A stretch of 13,191 bases of DNA from positions 1 to 13,191 of the forward strand of contig CAZGLR010000094.1 of NCBI GenBank assembly GCA_964526635.1, in the 5' to 3' direction. This DNA is from CAZGLR01 sp964526635. Its GTDB lineage: Bacteria; Zixibacteria; MSB-5A5; GN15; JAAZOE01. Of the stretch, positions 1-7,400 are shown one piece after another. Made by a program: the position numbers and the translations under genes. How positions within the stretch are numbered: the stretch's first letter is position 1; each line of letters begins with the position of its first letter. Below the pieces are notes generated by a model that worked only from the letters and a program-made list of their open reading frames with translations, was not told the DNA's origin and made no database searches.

Positions 1-606
1 TATCAAACCGCCCGCCGCCTGGCCGAGGAAAAGGGCTATTTCTATTTCAATCAATATGATACCGCCGAGAATCCGGAAGCCCATTACTCCAGTACCGGAC
101 CTGAAATATGGCGCCAGACAGAGGGCAAAATCACCCATATTATAGCCGGTATCGGCACCGGGGGAACCCTCTCCGGCACTGCCCGGTATCTCAAGGAACA
201 GAATCCCAAAGTCAAAGCAATTGCTGTTGATCCACCGGGATCGCTCTTTGCCCAATATATCAAAAGCGGCAAAATCGGGCCGACTGCCTCTTATTTTGTC
301 GAGGGTATCGGTTCGGACATGGTCACTAAAGCCCTGGACCCATCGGTAATCGACGACGTCATCACAGTCAACGATACCGATTCTTTTGCAATGGCGCGCC
401 TTTTGACGCGTAAATATGGTATCCTGGCTGGTGGATCGTCGGGCACCGCCGCCTTCGCCGCCTGCCAGGTGGCCAAATCAGGCTCCAAAAATGATGTCAT
501 TGTCGTTATTTTCCCCGATTCGGCCATTCGATATTTGAGTAAGTGTTTTTCGGACAAATGGATGAAAACACAGGGTTTTGTTGTCGAAGGAGTCAAGTCG
601 CAATGA
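1..606 (+). CDS. cystathionine beta-synthase / cysteine synthase family PLP enzyme, C-terminal part
   Basis: The 5' end is cut by the window edge; 201 residues remain in frame 1, ending at TGA 604-606. The family catalyses PLP-dependent beta-replacement on serine or O-acetylserine in the cytoplasm, in cysteine or cystathionine synthesis. Visible motifs are the phosphate-binding GIGTGGT loop (about residues 50-56 of the fragment), the VDPPGS stretch, VEGIGSD, the AGGSSG loop and the terminal PDS..YLSK..SDKWM block. The 'NPEAHYSSTGPEIW' and 'SDKWM' segments look more like the catalytic core of cystathionine beta-synthase than classical CysK/CysM. No C-terminal CBS-domain pair follows, so this would be the short form. 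The stop overlaps the ATG of the next gene, suggesting translational coupling. Substrate choice cannot be settled from this fragment. Confidence 0.88.
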   Translation, partial: YQTARRLAEEKGYFYFNQYDTAENPEAHYSSTGPEIWRQTEGKITHIIAGIGTGGTLSGTARYLKEQNPKVKAIAVDPPGSLFAQYIKSGKIGPTASYFVEGIGSDMVTKALDPSVIDDVITVNDTDSFAMARLLTRKYGILAGGSSGTAAFAACQVAKSGSKNDVIVVIFPDSAIRYLSKCFSDKWMKTQGFVVEGVKSQ

Positions 607-1334
607 AAACGGTTCTTGTCTGTTTTGGACTTTTTTTACTTCTTGTTTCTTCCGCATTTGGACAAAAACCAAACCCCCAGGCTGAATTGCCCACAAAACC
701 GCCGGAAAAAGACTATATCTTCCCCCTGGTACCATCGGAACAGGTCTTTTTCTATGGTGTCATTCCGCCCGATTCCTGGGTTTGCCACCACTTCGTGCTG
801 AACAATCCGCACGAGGATACTGTCACCATCGTAGATATGATTCCCGGCTGCGACTGCACCCATTTACCCAAACCGCCGATTTCAATTGCACCCGGTGAGT
901 CATACCTGCTTCGGGCTCTTTTCGATACCCGCACTTATTTCGGTGAAACCAATCGAGATATTGAAATCGTAACGGATTTTGAACCGTCACCCCGCATGGA
1001 CATCTTTTTTGCGAGTTTGATAACCAATAACTTCCCCGTTGTCGATATCGCCCCGCCTTCAACTGTACTTATGCCCGGCAAAGACCAGCAGCTGTTTACA
1101 ATCACCAACACGCACAGTCACAATGCGACCTATACCGTACTTATCGATAATGATTCCTCGTTGGCGGTTTCAGATGTCACCTTCCGTCTGCGGCCGGGAA
1201 AATCAAAAGAAATTACAGCCTCGGCATTGTGGGGTCTATTTGATCCCGGATTTCATTATCGCAGTCTGGTTCTTGAAATCGAAAGCGATATCACTTATCG
1301 CATAACGATACCTGTGAAGCTGAATAAATTTTAG
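603..1334 (+). CDS. exported DUF1573-family protein
   Basis: 243 aa. I start at ATG 603 rather than in-frame ATG 543 because a clear signal peptide begins there (MKTVLVCFGLFLLLVSSAFG) and AAGGAG lies 10 nt upstream. Residues about 45-125 match the DUF1573 pattern: a beta-sandwich-like segment with N-x-H..DTVTI, then the PGCDCT motif (Cys83, Cys85), then 'SIAPGES' and 'RDIEIVTD'. A second similar beta-rich half follows (about 140-240) and lacks the cysteine motif. DUF1573 proteins are small exported immunoglobulin-like proteins of unknown function, common in Bacteroidota, Planctomycetes and related groups. The gene overlaps the upstream PLP enzyme by four bases (ATGA), so the two are likely co-translated, although one product is cytosolic and the other exported. 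Family call is fairly sure; function is unknown. Confidence 0.8.
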   Translation: MKTVLVCFGLFLLLVSSAFGQKPNPQAELPTKPPEKDYIFPLVPSEQVFFYGVIPPDSWVCHHFVLNNPHEDTVTIVDMIPGCDCTHLPKPPISIAPGESYLLRALFDTRTYFGETNRDIEIVTDFEPSPRMDIFFASLITNNFPVVDIAPPSTVLMPGKDQQLFTITNTHSHNATYTVLIDNDSSLAVSDVTFRLRPGKSKEITASALWGLFDPGFHYRSLVLEIESDITYRITIPVKLNKF

Positions 1335-1467
1335 ATATTTCCTGATTATCCCTGTAGAATTATGGGAAATCGTCGATATTTAAAATGAGGCCGTGAGTTC
1401 GGGGATCACGACAATCACATTTTACTGCTAAACGGCTTCTTTGAATTATGTTTTTGTGAATTTCAGG
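1335..1467. other. intergenic stretch with no recognised gene
   Basis: These 133 bases follow the DUF1573 stop. I see no convincing open reading frame. Short inverted repeats occur (ATTTCC/GGAAAT around 1337-1370; CGTGA/TCACG around 1391-1410), but none is followed by a T run or fits a known RNA. Confidence 0.5.
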
Positions 1468-1495
1468 TTGACAAACGCGGAGATATTTAGCTAAT
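1468..1495 (+). promoter_or_regulatory. sigma70-type promoter for the folded RNA at 1502-1589
   Basis: A consensus -35 box TTGACA (1468-1473) is followed after 16 nt by GCTAAT (1490-1495), four of six matches to TATAAT. Transcription would start near 1502, just before a strong fold ending in eight T. No coding region follows on this strand, so the promoter appears to serve a non-coding transcript. The -35 is perfect but the -10 is only fair. Confidence 0.5.
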
Positions 1496-1501
1496 TTCCC
1501 G

Positions 1502-1589
1502 CAGTTACAAGCTTCGAGGGTGACATTCTGCTGTCCCTGGGTAGTTTCCTAGCCCCCTCTACCCAACCAGAGTGCACCCTCTTTTTTTT
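1502..1589 (+). ncRNA. candidate small structured RNA ending in an intrinsic terminator
   Basis: The fold is long and mostly paired. GAGGGTG (1516-1522) pairs with CACCCTC (1575-1581), ATTCTG (1525-1530) pairs with CAGAGT (1568-1573, one G-U), and TGGGTAG (1538-1544) pairs with CTACCCA (1559-1565) around a 14-nt loop. Eight T (1582-1589) follow directly. A competing hairpin is possible: GGGTAG (1539-1544) with CTAgCCC (1549-1555), with a TTTC loop and one bulged G. With the promoter at 1468-1495 this would give an RNA of about 88 nt. It lacks the conserved GGAAGGAAGCAGCC-like loop of SRP RNA and is too short for 6S RNA. It could instead be only the terminator of the DUF1573 operon, whose stop lies about 180 nt upstream. 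Confidence 0.45.
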
Positions 1590-1631
1590 GCTATTTTGCC
1601 TGAATCAGGAAGAACTTATCCTGCTGTAGCA

Positions 1632-1650
1632 ATTATACCCGTTGTATAAT
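1632..1650 (-). terminator. possible 3'-end hairpin of rtcB
   Basis: ATTATAC (1632-1638) and GTATAAT (1644-1650) form a 7-bp perfect stem with a 5-nt loop, nine bases after the rtcB stop in the minus direction. It is AT-rich and has no T run, so it is a weak terminator candidate and might only be an mRNA-end structure. Confidence 0.3.
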
Positions 1651-1658
1651 CGTAGTTA

Positions 1659-3107
1659 TCATCCCTTGATACAAGCCAGCGGCAAAAACCGCGCGACCAA
1701 AGTACTGATTCCAAGATCATGAACTGCCCGCGAGACATCATCGATGTTTTTATACGCATATCCGGCTTCTTCGGCCAGTCCCTTGAGATGATCTGTTTTT
1801 ATCAGTATCCCCTTCCCGGCCAGTTGTTGCTGGAGGGCATCGCCGCGAATTTGCTTTTTGGCTTTCGTGCGGGACATGACCCTCCCTGAACCATGCAGGG
1901 TTGTCCCGAAATATTCAGCTTCGGCTGTCGTAGTGCCCGCAAAGAGCGCCGAGCCGGTTTCCATCGAACCGCCGACGATAACCGGTTGACCGATATGCGA
2001 ATATGCTGCCGGAACAGCGGCATTGGCCGGCCCGAATGAACGGGTGGCCCCTTTACGATGTACCAGCACCGTTTTGCGTTTACCATCGATATCGTAGTCC
2101 TCAAACCGCGCGATATTATGTGCGACATCATACAGCAGGCTCAAATCCAGCTCTTCCCACGGCTTCTCAAAGACTTTGGAGAACACTTTACGAATATGAT
2201 TGGTGATGACCTGTCGGTTGGCGAAAGCCGAATTGGCGGCGCAGGCCATAGCGCTGTAATAGGCTTGTCCATCGGATGAATCGATCGGTGCGGCAGCCAG
2301 CTCCCGATCGCGTAGATCAATGCCGTATGATTTTGCGTTTTGCGTGAATATCTTCAGATAATCTGTGGCAATTTGATGCCCGAATCCCCGCGAGCCGCAA
2401 TGCACAGCCAGGACGACTTGCCCCGGTGTATGAACGCCAAAGGCTTCGGCATATACCGGATGATGCAAATTTTCGACGGTCAGATACTCAATTTCCAGAT
2501 AATGATTTCCCGAACCCAGCGTTCCGATTTGATTGATACCTCGCTTGACGGCTTTATCAGATACAGCATCCGAATCGGCACCCTCGATTTTACCCTGCGA
2601 TTCGGTGTTTTCCACATCGCTGTCGGTGGCCATGCCCTGCTCCCGGCACCACTGAGCGCCGTCTTTCATGAGGGCTTTGAATTCACTGTCTGCGAGATTC
2701 AGCAACCCCTTTTTGCCCACGCCTGAGGGTATCGCATGAAAGAGCGCCTCGACCAGTTTCGGCAGCCGTGGCTTGATGTCGTCCAGCGTCAAACTCGTCC
2801 GAATCAGGCGCATCCCGCAATTGATATCAAAACCAATACCACCCGGTGAAATCACGCCATTGCGGCTGTCAAAGGCCGCCACCCCGCCAATCGGGAAGCC
2901 ATACCCCCGATGCGCATCGGGCATGCAATAGGCGTATTTCTGGATGCCCGGCAGACAGGCGACATTAGTGATCTGCTCGATGACACCTTCATCGATTCCG
3001 GAAATCAGTACATCGGATGATAGTATCCGGGCGGGAACCCGCATACCCGGCTTGGCGCTGGTTGGAATTTCCCAGATTCCCGGCGAGATTTTTTCCATCG
3101 GCATCAT
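1659..3107 (-). CDS. rtcB: RNA-splicing ligase RtcB
   Basis: 482 aa, the length of the archaeal/long RtcB (about 480) rather than the E. coli form (about 408). RtcB joins a 2',3'-cyclic phosphate or 3'-phosphate RNA end to a 5'-hydroxyl end, using GTP and Mn2+ through a histidine-GMP intermediate. The key residues are all present: Asp94 and Cys97 in GFDINCGMR, Asn201-His202 in GSGNH, His236 in AVHCGSRG, His330 in DVAHN, and His405 in LHGSGR, the expected guanylylated histidine. Position by position this tracks the Pyrococcus enzyme within about one to two residues. The ATG overlaps the archease stop by four bases (ATGA), so the pair is almost certainly translated together; archease is the known turnover activator of this type of RtcB. 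In-frame ATGs at codons 2 and 4 are alternative starts. No release-factor or rtcA/rtcR genes are nearby. Confidence 0.96.
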   Translation of the reverse strand: MMPMEKISPGIWEIPTSAKPGMRVPARILSSDVLISGIDEGVIEQITNVACLPGIQKYAYCMPDAHRGYGFPIGGVAAFDSRNGVISPGGIGFDINCGMRLIRTSLTLDDIKPRLPKLVEALFHAIPSGVGKKGLLNLADSEFKALMKDGAQWCREQGMATDSDVENTESQGKIEGADSDAVSDKAVKRGINQIGTLGSGNHYLEIEYLTVENLHHPVYAEAFGVHTPGQVVLAVHCGSRGFGHQIATDYLKIFTQNAKSYGIDLRDRELAAAPIDSSDGQAYYSAMACAANSAFANRQVITNHIRKVFSKVFEKPWEELDLSLLYDVAHNIARFEDYDIDGKRKTVLVHRKGATRSFGPANAAVPAAYSHIGQPVIVGGSMETGSALFAGTTTAEAEYFGTTLHGSGRVMSRTKAKKQIRGDALQQQLAGKGILIKTDHLKGLAEEAGYAYKNIDDVSRAVHDLGISTLVARFLPLACIKG

Positions 3108-3535
3108 AAGTCGAAAATCACCTGGCCGGTATATATGTCCCCGGCTCGTTTGACTTCGAGTTTGTAGTAAGTAACCGCTTTAAGGTCATGCGCGGCGCCA
3201 TGACGACCACGGTCATAGGCCACCGTGCCGATCTCCCCGGTCAACCGGACACTGCGGCCGCCATCAATTTTAATATCATAGCTGACCGCCAGGGTGGCGT
3301 CGGCATCGAACAAGTACAGCAGTTCCGATAACCAGTCGATCAAAAGCTGCTCGACCGTATCGGCCTCCAGCGAAAACTCAAGTATCTTATTCGGCACTTC
3401 GCGGACAACCTGCCCGACCATAATCTCCTGCATGCCCTCAGCCGCGGCAATAAACAGATTATCAAGGCTGTCGGCCCGCAGGGCCAGGCCGGTGTCGGCC
3501 ACGGTGTGGGCATCTGATATCGAATGTTCTCTCAT
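3104..3535 (-). CDS. archease, RtcB activator
   Basis: 143 aa, the usual archease length. Archease speeds guanylylation of RtcB and allows multiple turnovers; it binds a metal through conserved acidic and histidine residues. Seen here are the N-terminal 'SDAHTVADTGL' block (His10, Asp14), which corresponds to the family's DHTAD motif, a 'LLIDWLSELLYLFD' helix (about 64-77), the 'HGAAHDLKAVTYYKLEV' block (112-128) and the C-terminal 'VIFDL' with the conserved Asp142. The start is fixed by the N-terminal motif. Oddly, the ATG (3533-3535) follows immediately after the seven-U tract of an intrinsic terminator, and no Shine-Dalgarno sequence is visible, unlike most other genes here. It overlaps rtcB by four bases downstream. 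Confidence 0.92.
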   Translation of the reverse strand: MREHSISDAHTVADTGLALRADSLDNLFIAAAEGMQEIMVGQVVREVPNKILEFSLEADTVEQLLIDWLSELLYLFDADATLAVSYDIKIDGGRSVRLTGEIGTVAYDRGRHGAAHDLKAVTYYKLEVKRAGDIYTGQVIFDL

Positions 3536-3568
3536 AAAAAAACCGCTCGTTCTATATAAAACGAGCGG
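3536..3568 (-). terminator. intrinsic terminator of the ferredoxin gene, abutting the archease ATG
   Basis: A 9-bp perfect stem, CCGCTCGTT (3543-3551) with AACGAGCGG (3560-3568), encloses an 8-nt AT-rich loop and is followed in the minus direction by seven T (3542-3536). It begins 23 nt after the ferredoxin stop. The T tract touches the archease start codon. The loop contains TATATA, a possible -10 box, but no well-spaced -35 is visible. Confidence 0.85.
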
Positions 3569-3591
3569 AATCTACTAAAACGCAAGTCGTC

Positions 3592-3777
3592 TTAGGCTTT
3601 TTCTATGCACTCAACCGGGCACACAGCAACGCAGTGGGGACCTTCATCCTGGTCTTCACATTCATTACACGTATCCGGATCAATGACGTAGATATCGCCT
3701 TCCTCAATGGATTCGGTCGGACATTCAGGGAGGCAAAGCCCACAGGCTGTGCATTCGTCTGTGATCTTCATTGCCAT
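3592..3777 (-). CDS. 2[4Fe-4S] ferredoxin
   Basis: 61 aa, a small cytoplasmic electron carrier. The first cluster motif is CTACGLCLPECP (Cys9, 12, 15, 19). The second is Cys37-x2-Cys40-x8-Cys49-x3-Cys53-Pro, where the long eight-residue insert between the second and third cysteines resembles the Allochromatium (Alvin) ferredoxin type, which has unusually low and split potentials. An additional Cys57 follows. The protein is strongly acidic. The start ATG (3775-3777) has AGGAG at 3786-3790, 8 nt upstream; the ATG two codons later is less well spaced. The gene ends in its own terminator, so it is probably a single-gene unit rather than part of the archease-rtcB operon. The redox partner is not evident here. 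Confidence 0.95.
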   Translation of the reverse strand: MAMKITDECTACGLCLPECPTESIEEGDIYVIDPDTCNECEDQDEGPHCVAVCPVECIEKA

Positions 3778-3976
3778 TTTGCTTACTCCTCGTGTAGTTC
3801 AAAAGGTTTCAACAACCCTTTCATGGCGAGTATATATCGACCTCATCTATAATACAAGGACAAAGTAAGAAAATTTCAGAAAAAATGGATATCTGCAAAC
3901 TGGTCCGTGATTGATAGTTACCGTACTTGTCGATTTTTGCAACGAACTAAATCGACAGAGTTGTATCGCCGGATTA
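3778..3976. promoter_or_regulatory. ferredoxin upstream region with weak promoter candidates
   Basis: In the minus direction towards the ferredoxin, possible -10 boxes are TATTAT (3849-3854) and TATATA (about 3831-3836). No clear TTGACA-like -35 stands at the right distance from either, so the promoter call is weak. The distal part also holds the hairpin listed at 3928-3957. Confidence 0.3.
3928..3957 (-). terminator. 3'-end hairpin of the small dockerin gene
   Basis: TGTCGATTT (3928-3936) and AAATCGACA (3949-3957) form a perfect 9-bp stem with a 12-nt loop, 19 bases beyond the stop of the 108-aa dockerin protein in the minus direction. No T run follows, so it may act as an mRNA stabiliser or an atypical terminator. 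Confidence 0.45.
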
Positions 3977-4303
3977 CTACGCCGGACCACAGGTTGGCGC
4001 CACACCGCCTTTGAAGACATAATTGATGATCAAAACCGCATCCCCGACATTGATGTTGCCATCGGCATTGGCGTCACCTTCGGGGGGACAATACGGTGCC
4101 GGTCCACCCTTGAATACATAGCCTATCAAATGGACGCCATCGCCGACATTGACGCTGCTGTCGTCATTGGAATCGCCGGCAACATTGCAGCAGGTTGGAT
4201 TACACGGGTTGCTGCCCAGAAAACCATAATGATCCAGCCCGGCCGAAAGCGACGAAAACAAAAGCACGGCCAGACAAATAGTCAGCAGTTGTACGACATT
4301 CAT
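3977..4303 (-). CDS. small secreted protein made of two dockerin-type repeats
   Basis: 108 aa. The start is ATG 4301-4303, with AGGAGGA at 4311-4317, seven nt upstream; the longer in-frame ORF to 4372 would spoil the signal peptide. Residues 1-21 form a signal peptide. A short cysteine cluster (NPCNPTCC, 32-39) follows, then two dockerin type I-like calcium loops, Asp44-Asp55 (DSNDDSSVNVGD) and Asp77-Asp88 (DANADGNINVGD), each followed by an 'I.YVFKGG.AP' helix. No catalytic domain is attached. In clostridial cellulosomes dockerins bind cohesins, but no cohesin or glycoside hydrolase is visible here. In FCB and PVC bacteria such repeats usually end large secreted proteins and their role is unsettled. 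The repeats closely resemble those of the 1146-aa protein just upstream, in DNA as well as protein, so this gene may be a duplicated tail of it. Confidence 0.85.
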   Translation of the reverse strand: MNVVQLLTICLAVLLFSSLSAGLDHYGFLGSNPCNPTCCNVAGDSNDDSSVNVGDGVHLIGYVFKGGPAPYCPPEGDANADGNINVGDAVLIINYVFKGGVAPTCGPA

Positions 4304-4343
4304 ACCGGATTCCTCCTGGATAAAACATTGTGAGTACAAGAGA

Positions 4344-4372
4344 AGTCTAATTTGTTGACCATCAATGGTCAA
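4344..4372 (-). promoter_or_regulatory. promoter of the small dockerin gene overlapped by a palindrome
   Basis: On the minus strand TTGACC (4372-4367) is separated by 17 nt from TAGACT (4349-4344), giving a start near 4337 and a leader of about 34 nt to the ATG. The -35 and half of the spacer form a perfect inverted repeat, TTGACCAT-2 nt-ATGGTCAA (4355-4372). A repressor bound there would block RNA polymerase. No regulator gene is next to it. Confidence 0.6.
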
Positions 4373-4409
4373 GTTAGCTTTGTGTTAGTATTGATAGGGG
4401 GGATTTATG

Positions 4410-4437
4410 GCGAAGCCGGGGTCTCCCCCGGCTTCGC
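4410..4437 (-). terminator. 12-bp GNRA-capped hairpin after the large dockerin gene
   Basis: GCGAAGCCGGGG (4410-4421) pairs perfectly with CCCCGGCTTCGC (4426-4437). In the minus-strand RNA the loop is GAGA, a GNRA tetraloop. It starts 13 nt after the stop of the 1146-aa gene. No T run follows, so it may stabilise the mRNA 3' end or separate expression of the two dockerin genes rather than terminate fully. Confidence 0.65.
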
Positions 4438-4450
4438 ACAGAGATGAAAC

Positions 4451-7400
4451 TTACTTGCGCAGCGGCTGGCCGCAGGCGGTTATCCACTGGCAGCAATAAC
4501 ACGGTTTCGGACCACCCTTGAAGACATAGTTGATGAGGTACACACCATCACCGACATTCAAATTGCAGTCGCAATTGGCATCACCGCTGCACAGGAGATA
4601 CGGCACCGGTCCCGGACCTCCCTTGAAGACGTAGTTGATGACGTACACCGCATCCCCGACGTTGATGGTGCCGTCACCATTGGCATCGCCCGGTATGCAA
4701 TCGCACTTAAACGGATTGACGCAAGTGCATGCAACCGGTGCCGGGCCGCCGGTCGTCAAGAAGGCCGTCAGATAATCGATATCTTCCTGATCGACACAGC
4801 AGTCGCCATTGACATCGGCATTGGCCGGAACCGGAGGATTGGGCCCTCCGGTATAGAGCCAGGATATCAGGAAGGTGACATCGGAGATATCTATGAAACC
4901 GTCGCCGTTCACATCACCCGGGAACTGGTTGGCGCAGGTATCTTCCTCGCCTCCGGTAATGACAAAAGACAGATCCAGCGACTGAACGAAATCCGGCGGT
5001 TCATACATCTCAACCCAGAAATATTCGCCCAGGAAAGCCCAGACAGCATCGTCGTTGAAATGCTCAATCGACGATTTCCAGCCCCATTGACCCGGAATCG
5101 ACGGATCGAGTATCGCTGAAATATTCAGCCAGTAAATGGTGCCCTCATCCTGCCAGAACCAGTCAAGTGAATCCAGGTAAATATCATACTGGAAGTAGTT
5201 GAAATGGTCATCCGGGAAAATAAGCATCTGGCTGGGATCATACCAACCCTCTGGAGTAGGAGGATCAAGCGGCGTCGGGTTGAAACGCGTAACCTCGCGT
5301 TCCCAGATCACCGGTCCGGGACGGCTGTATGGCACCTCCGGAGGATTGGCCGGGATATCCAGATGAATACTAAGGATAAATGATTCAATCCTTCCCGTGA
5401 TACCATGCATCCAGGATCCCCAGAAATGGACATCCTTAACCCAGCCGGTTTCCGAGCACATCCAGTCGTCGGCCAGGACTATTGGAGCGGTGGCATTGAC
5501 ATCCCAGCCCATCTCGTCGGGCAGTTGTGGATAGTGCATCTTGTGGCCGTCTTCGGGCGTCCACGGATCCTCGCAGGCATCATCGACGCCATTACCGTTG
5601 GCATCACCGAGACAGACAGTGTAGTCACCCTGATAGACACCAAGCTGATTCTGACAATCAACCAGTGTAGTGACGATACAGCCTCCGCCCGGCAGACAGC
5701 AGGCCCCGAGAATCTGCTGACCCTCGCAGGCATCGTCGATGTTATTTCCATTACCGTCGCCCAGACAGGCCGGGGCGCCGGTGGGTGATGGCACACCGCC
5801 GAGATCATCGCAGCACAACGGATCGAGATCGATACAGGAGCCATCCGGCAGACAGCAGGCAATTGTCTGTGCGCTGCAGGCCGTACCGACGCCCTGCGGT
5901 ATGCCTCCCTGATCGACACAGCACAGCGGATCGAGATCGGCGCAGGTGGCATCCGGGAAGCAGCACGCTTCAATTTGCGTGCAGATCGTACCCGGGCCCT
6001 GTGGGTTACCCATAAGGACGTTAACACAACAGATGGGATCAGCCATAACGCAGGAACCAGTCGGCAAACAGCAGGCTTCCTGAGGCTGGCATACTGTCCC
6101 GGCGCCCTGTGGCAAACCACCCTGATCGACACAGCACAACGGATCAAGATCCAAGCAGGAACCGTCCGCCATGCAGCACGCTTCAGAGGCCGTGCACATC
6201 GAACCCGGACCCTGCGGATTGCCGCCCGCATTCATACAGGAAACCGGGTCAATCATGATACAGGAGCCATCCTGTAAACAACATGCTTCTTCCGGCGGCT
6301 CACAGGCATCATCGATGTTATTGCCATTGCCGTCACCCAAACACACACCACCCGGCGGGAGGAAACCGCCCTGCTGCATACAGTCGGTGACAGTCGTGTA
6401 AATACACGATCCATCCGGCAGACAGCACGCGGTATCGGGTTCATCGCCCGTTTGCGTGATAACAAAGGACATATCCATCGATGGTCCCAGCAGCTTGCAG
6501 GTGTGGATCAAAACACCATTGAGATCAAAGTTGAAGCCACGGACATCAATCGACGCCCATTCCGGGTTATAATCGGGTAAGCGATAGGTGTAGATGTAGT
6601 GGCCCTCGGCAAACTCGGTTGCGATCAGCGTAGCCCGCCCAATATATAATTGTTCCGGTACACCCGGAAGCGGCGGATCCTGATTGCCCTCCAGCGTCCA
6701 GATATCAGTCGACCAGTTTACGGCCAGTTCGAAGAACATCGGCTGGCCGGGATCGAGCGGGAAGACATCGAATTCGACGACAAAATCTTTGTAACGATCA
6801 TCGGCAAACGGATGATCATAGAACCAGATATTCCACCAATCCTCTTCGGGATAGAAATACCAGCCCTGTCCGAAGGCGTCCTGTCCACCGCCCCCGAGAA
6901 AAAGCCCGGTCGGATCGATTGCAATATTAAAGGCATTGGTGTCGCCCAGATCGCCGGCCTGCGGTTCATACAACTCCTGCCAGTCATATTCGCCAAGACG
7001 GGCCCAGACAGCATCGTCATTCCAGTGCTCAATCGATGATTTCCAGCCCCACTGAGTGGCCGCGGGATCGGCTATGATTGCAGAAATATTCAGCCAGTAA
7101 ATCGTGCCCTCTTCCTGCCAGAACCAGTCGATTGAATCAAGACAGACATTATACATGAAGTACTGGATATGGTTGTCAAACAGTGTTTCACCGGTTTCCG
7201 GATCATACCAGCCTTCCGGCGTCTGCGGATCAATAGAGAAGAATTCGAACTGTCCTTCCATTACCTGGCGTTCCCAGAGAATCTCTCCCGGTCGGCTGTA
7301 GGTAGCAGTTCCGCAACACGTCTGCACCGGGTAGCCGCCATAAGGATCAAAGGCCGACATGCCGTTGGTCAAAAAGTCGTTGAAGACAGCTTCGTCCTGA

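Noticed and set aside
543..602. Longer N-terminus for the DUF1573 protein from ATG 543
   Set aside because: It would put a polar stretch before an obvious signal peptide and overlap the upstream gene by 64 bases; ATG 603 has a ribosome site.
1502..1589. SRP (4.5S) or 6S RNA
   Set aside because: The conserved SRP tetraloop/symmetric loop motif is missing and the length is wrong for 6S.
2340..2726. A 128-codon plus-strand open frame
   Set aside because: It lies wholly antisense inside rtcB, whose conserved motifs are in the other strand's frame.
4304..4372. Longer start at 4372 for the small dockerin protein
   Set aside because: It would bury the signal peptide and cover the promoter and ribosome site.
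5479..6231. A 250-codon minus-strand open frame rich in Arg, Ala and Ser
   Set aside because: It is a shifted reading of the repeat DNA inside the 1146-aa gene; it stays open because the repeats lack stops in that frame, and its composition is unlike a real protein.
5612..6430. CRISPR-like array
   Set aside because: The regular repeats are in-frame coding repeats of unequal sequence, with no identical DNA repeats or unique spacers.
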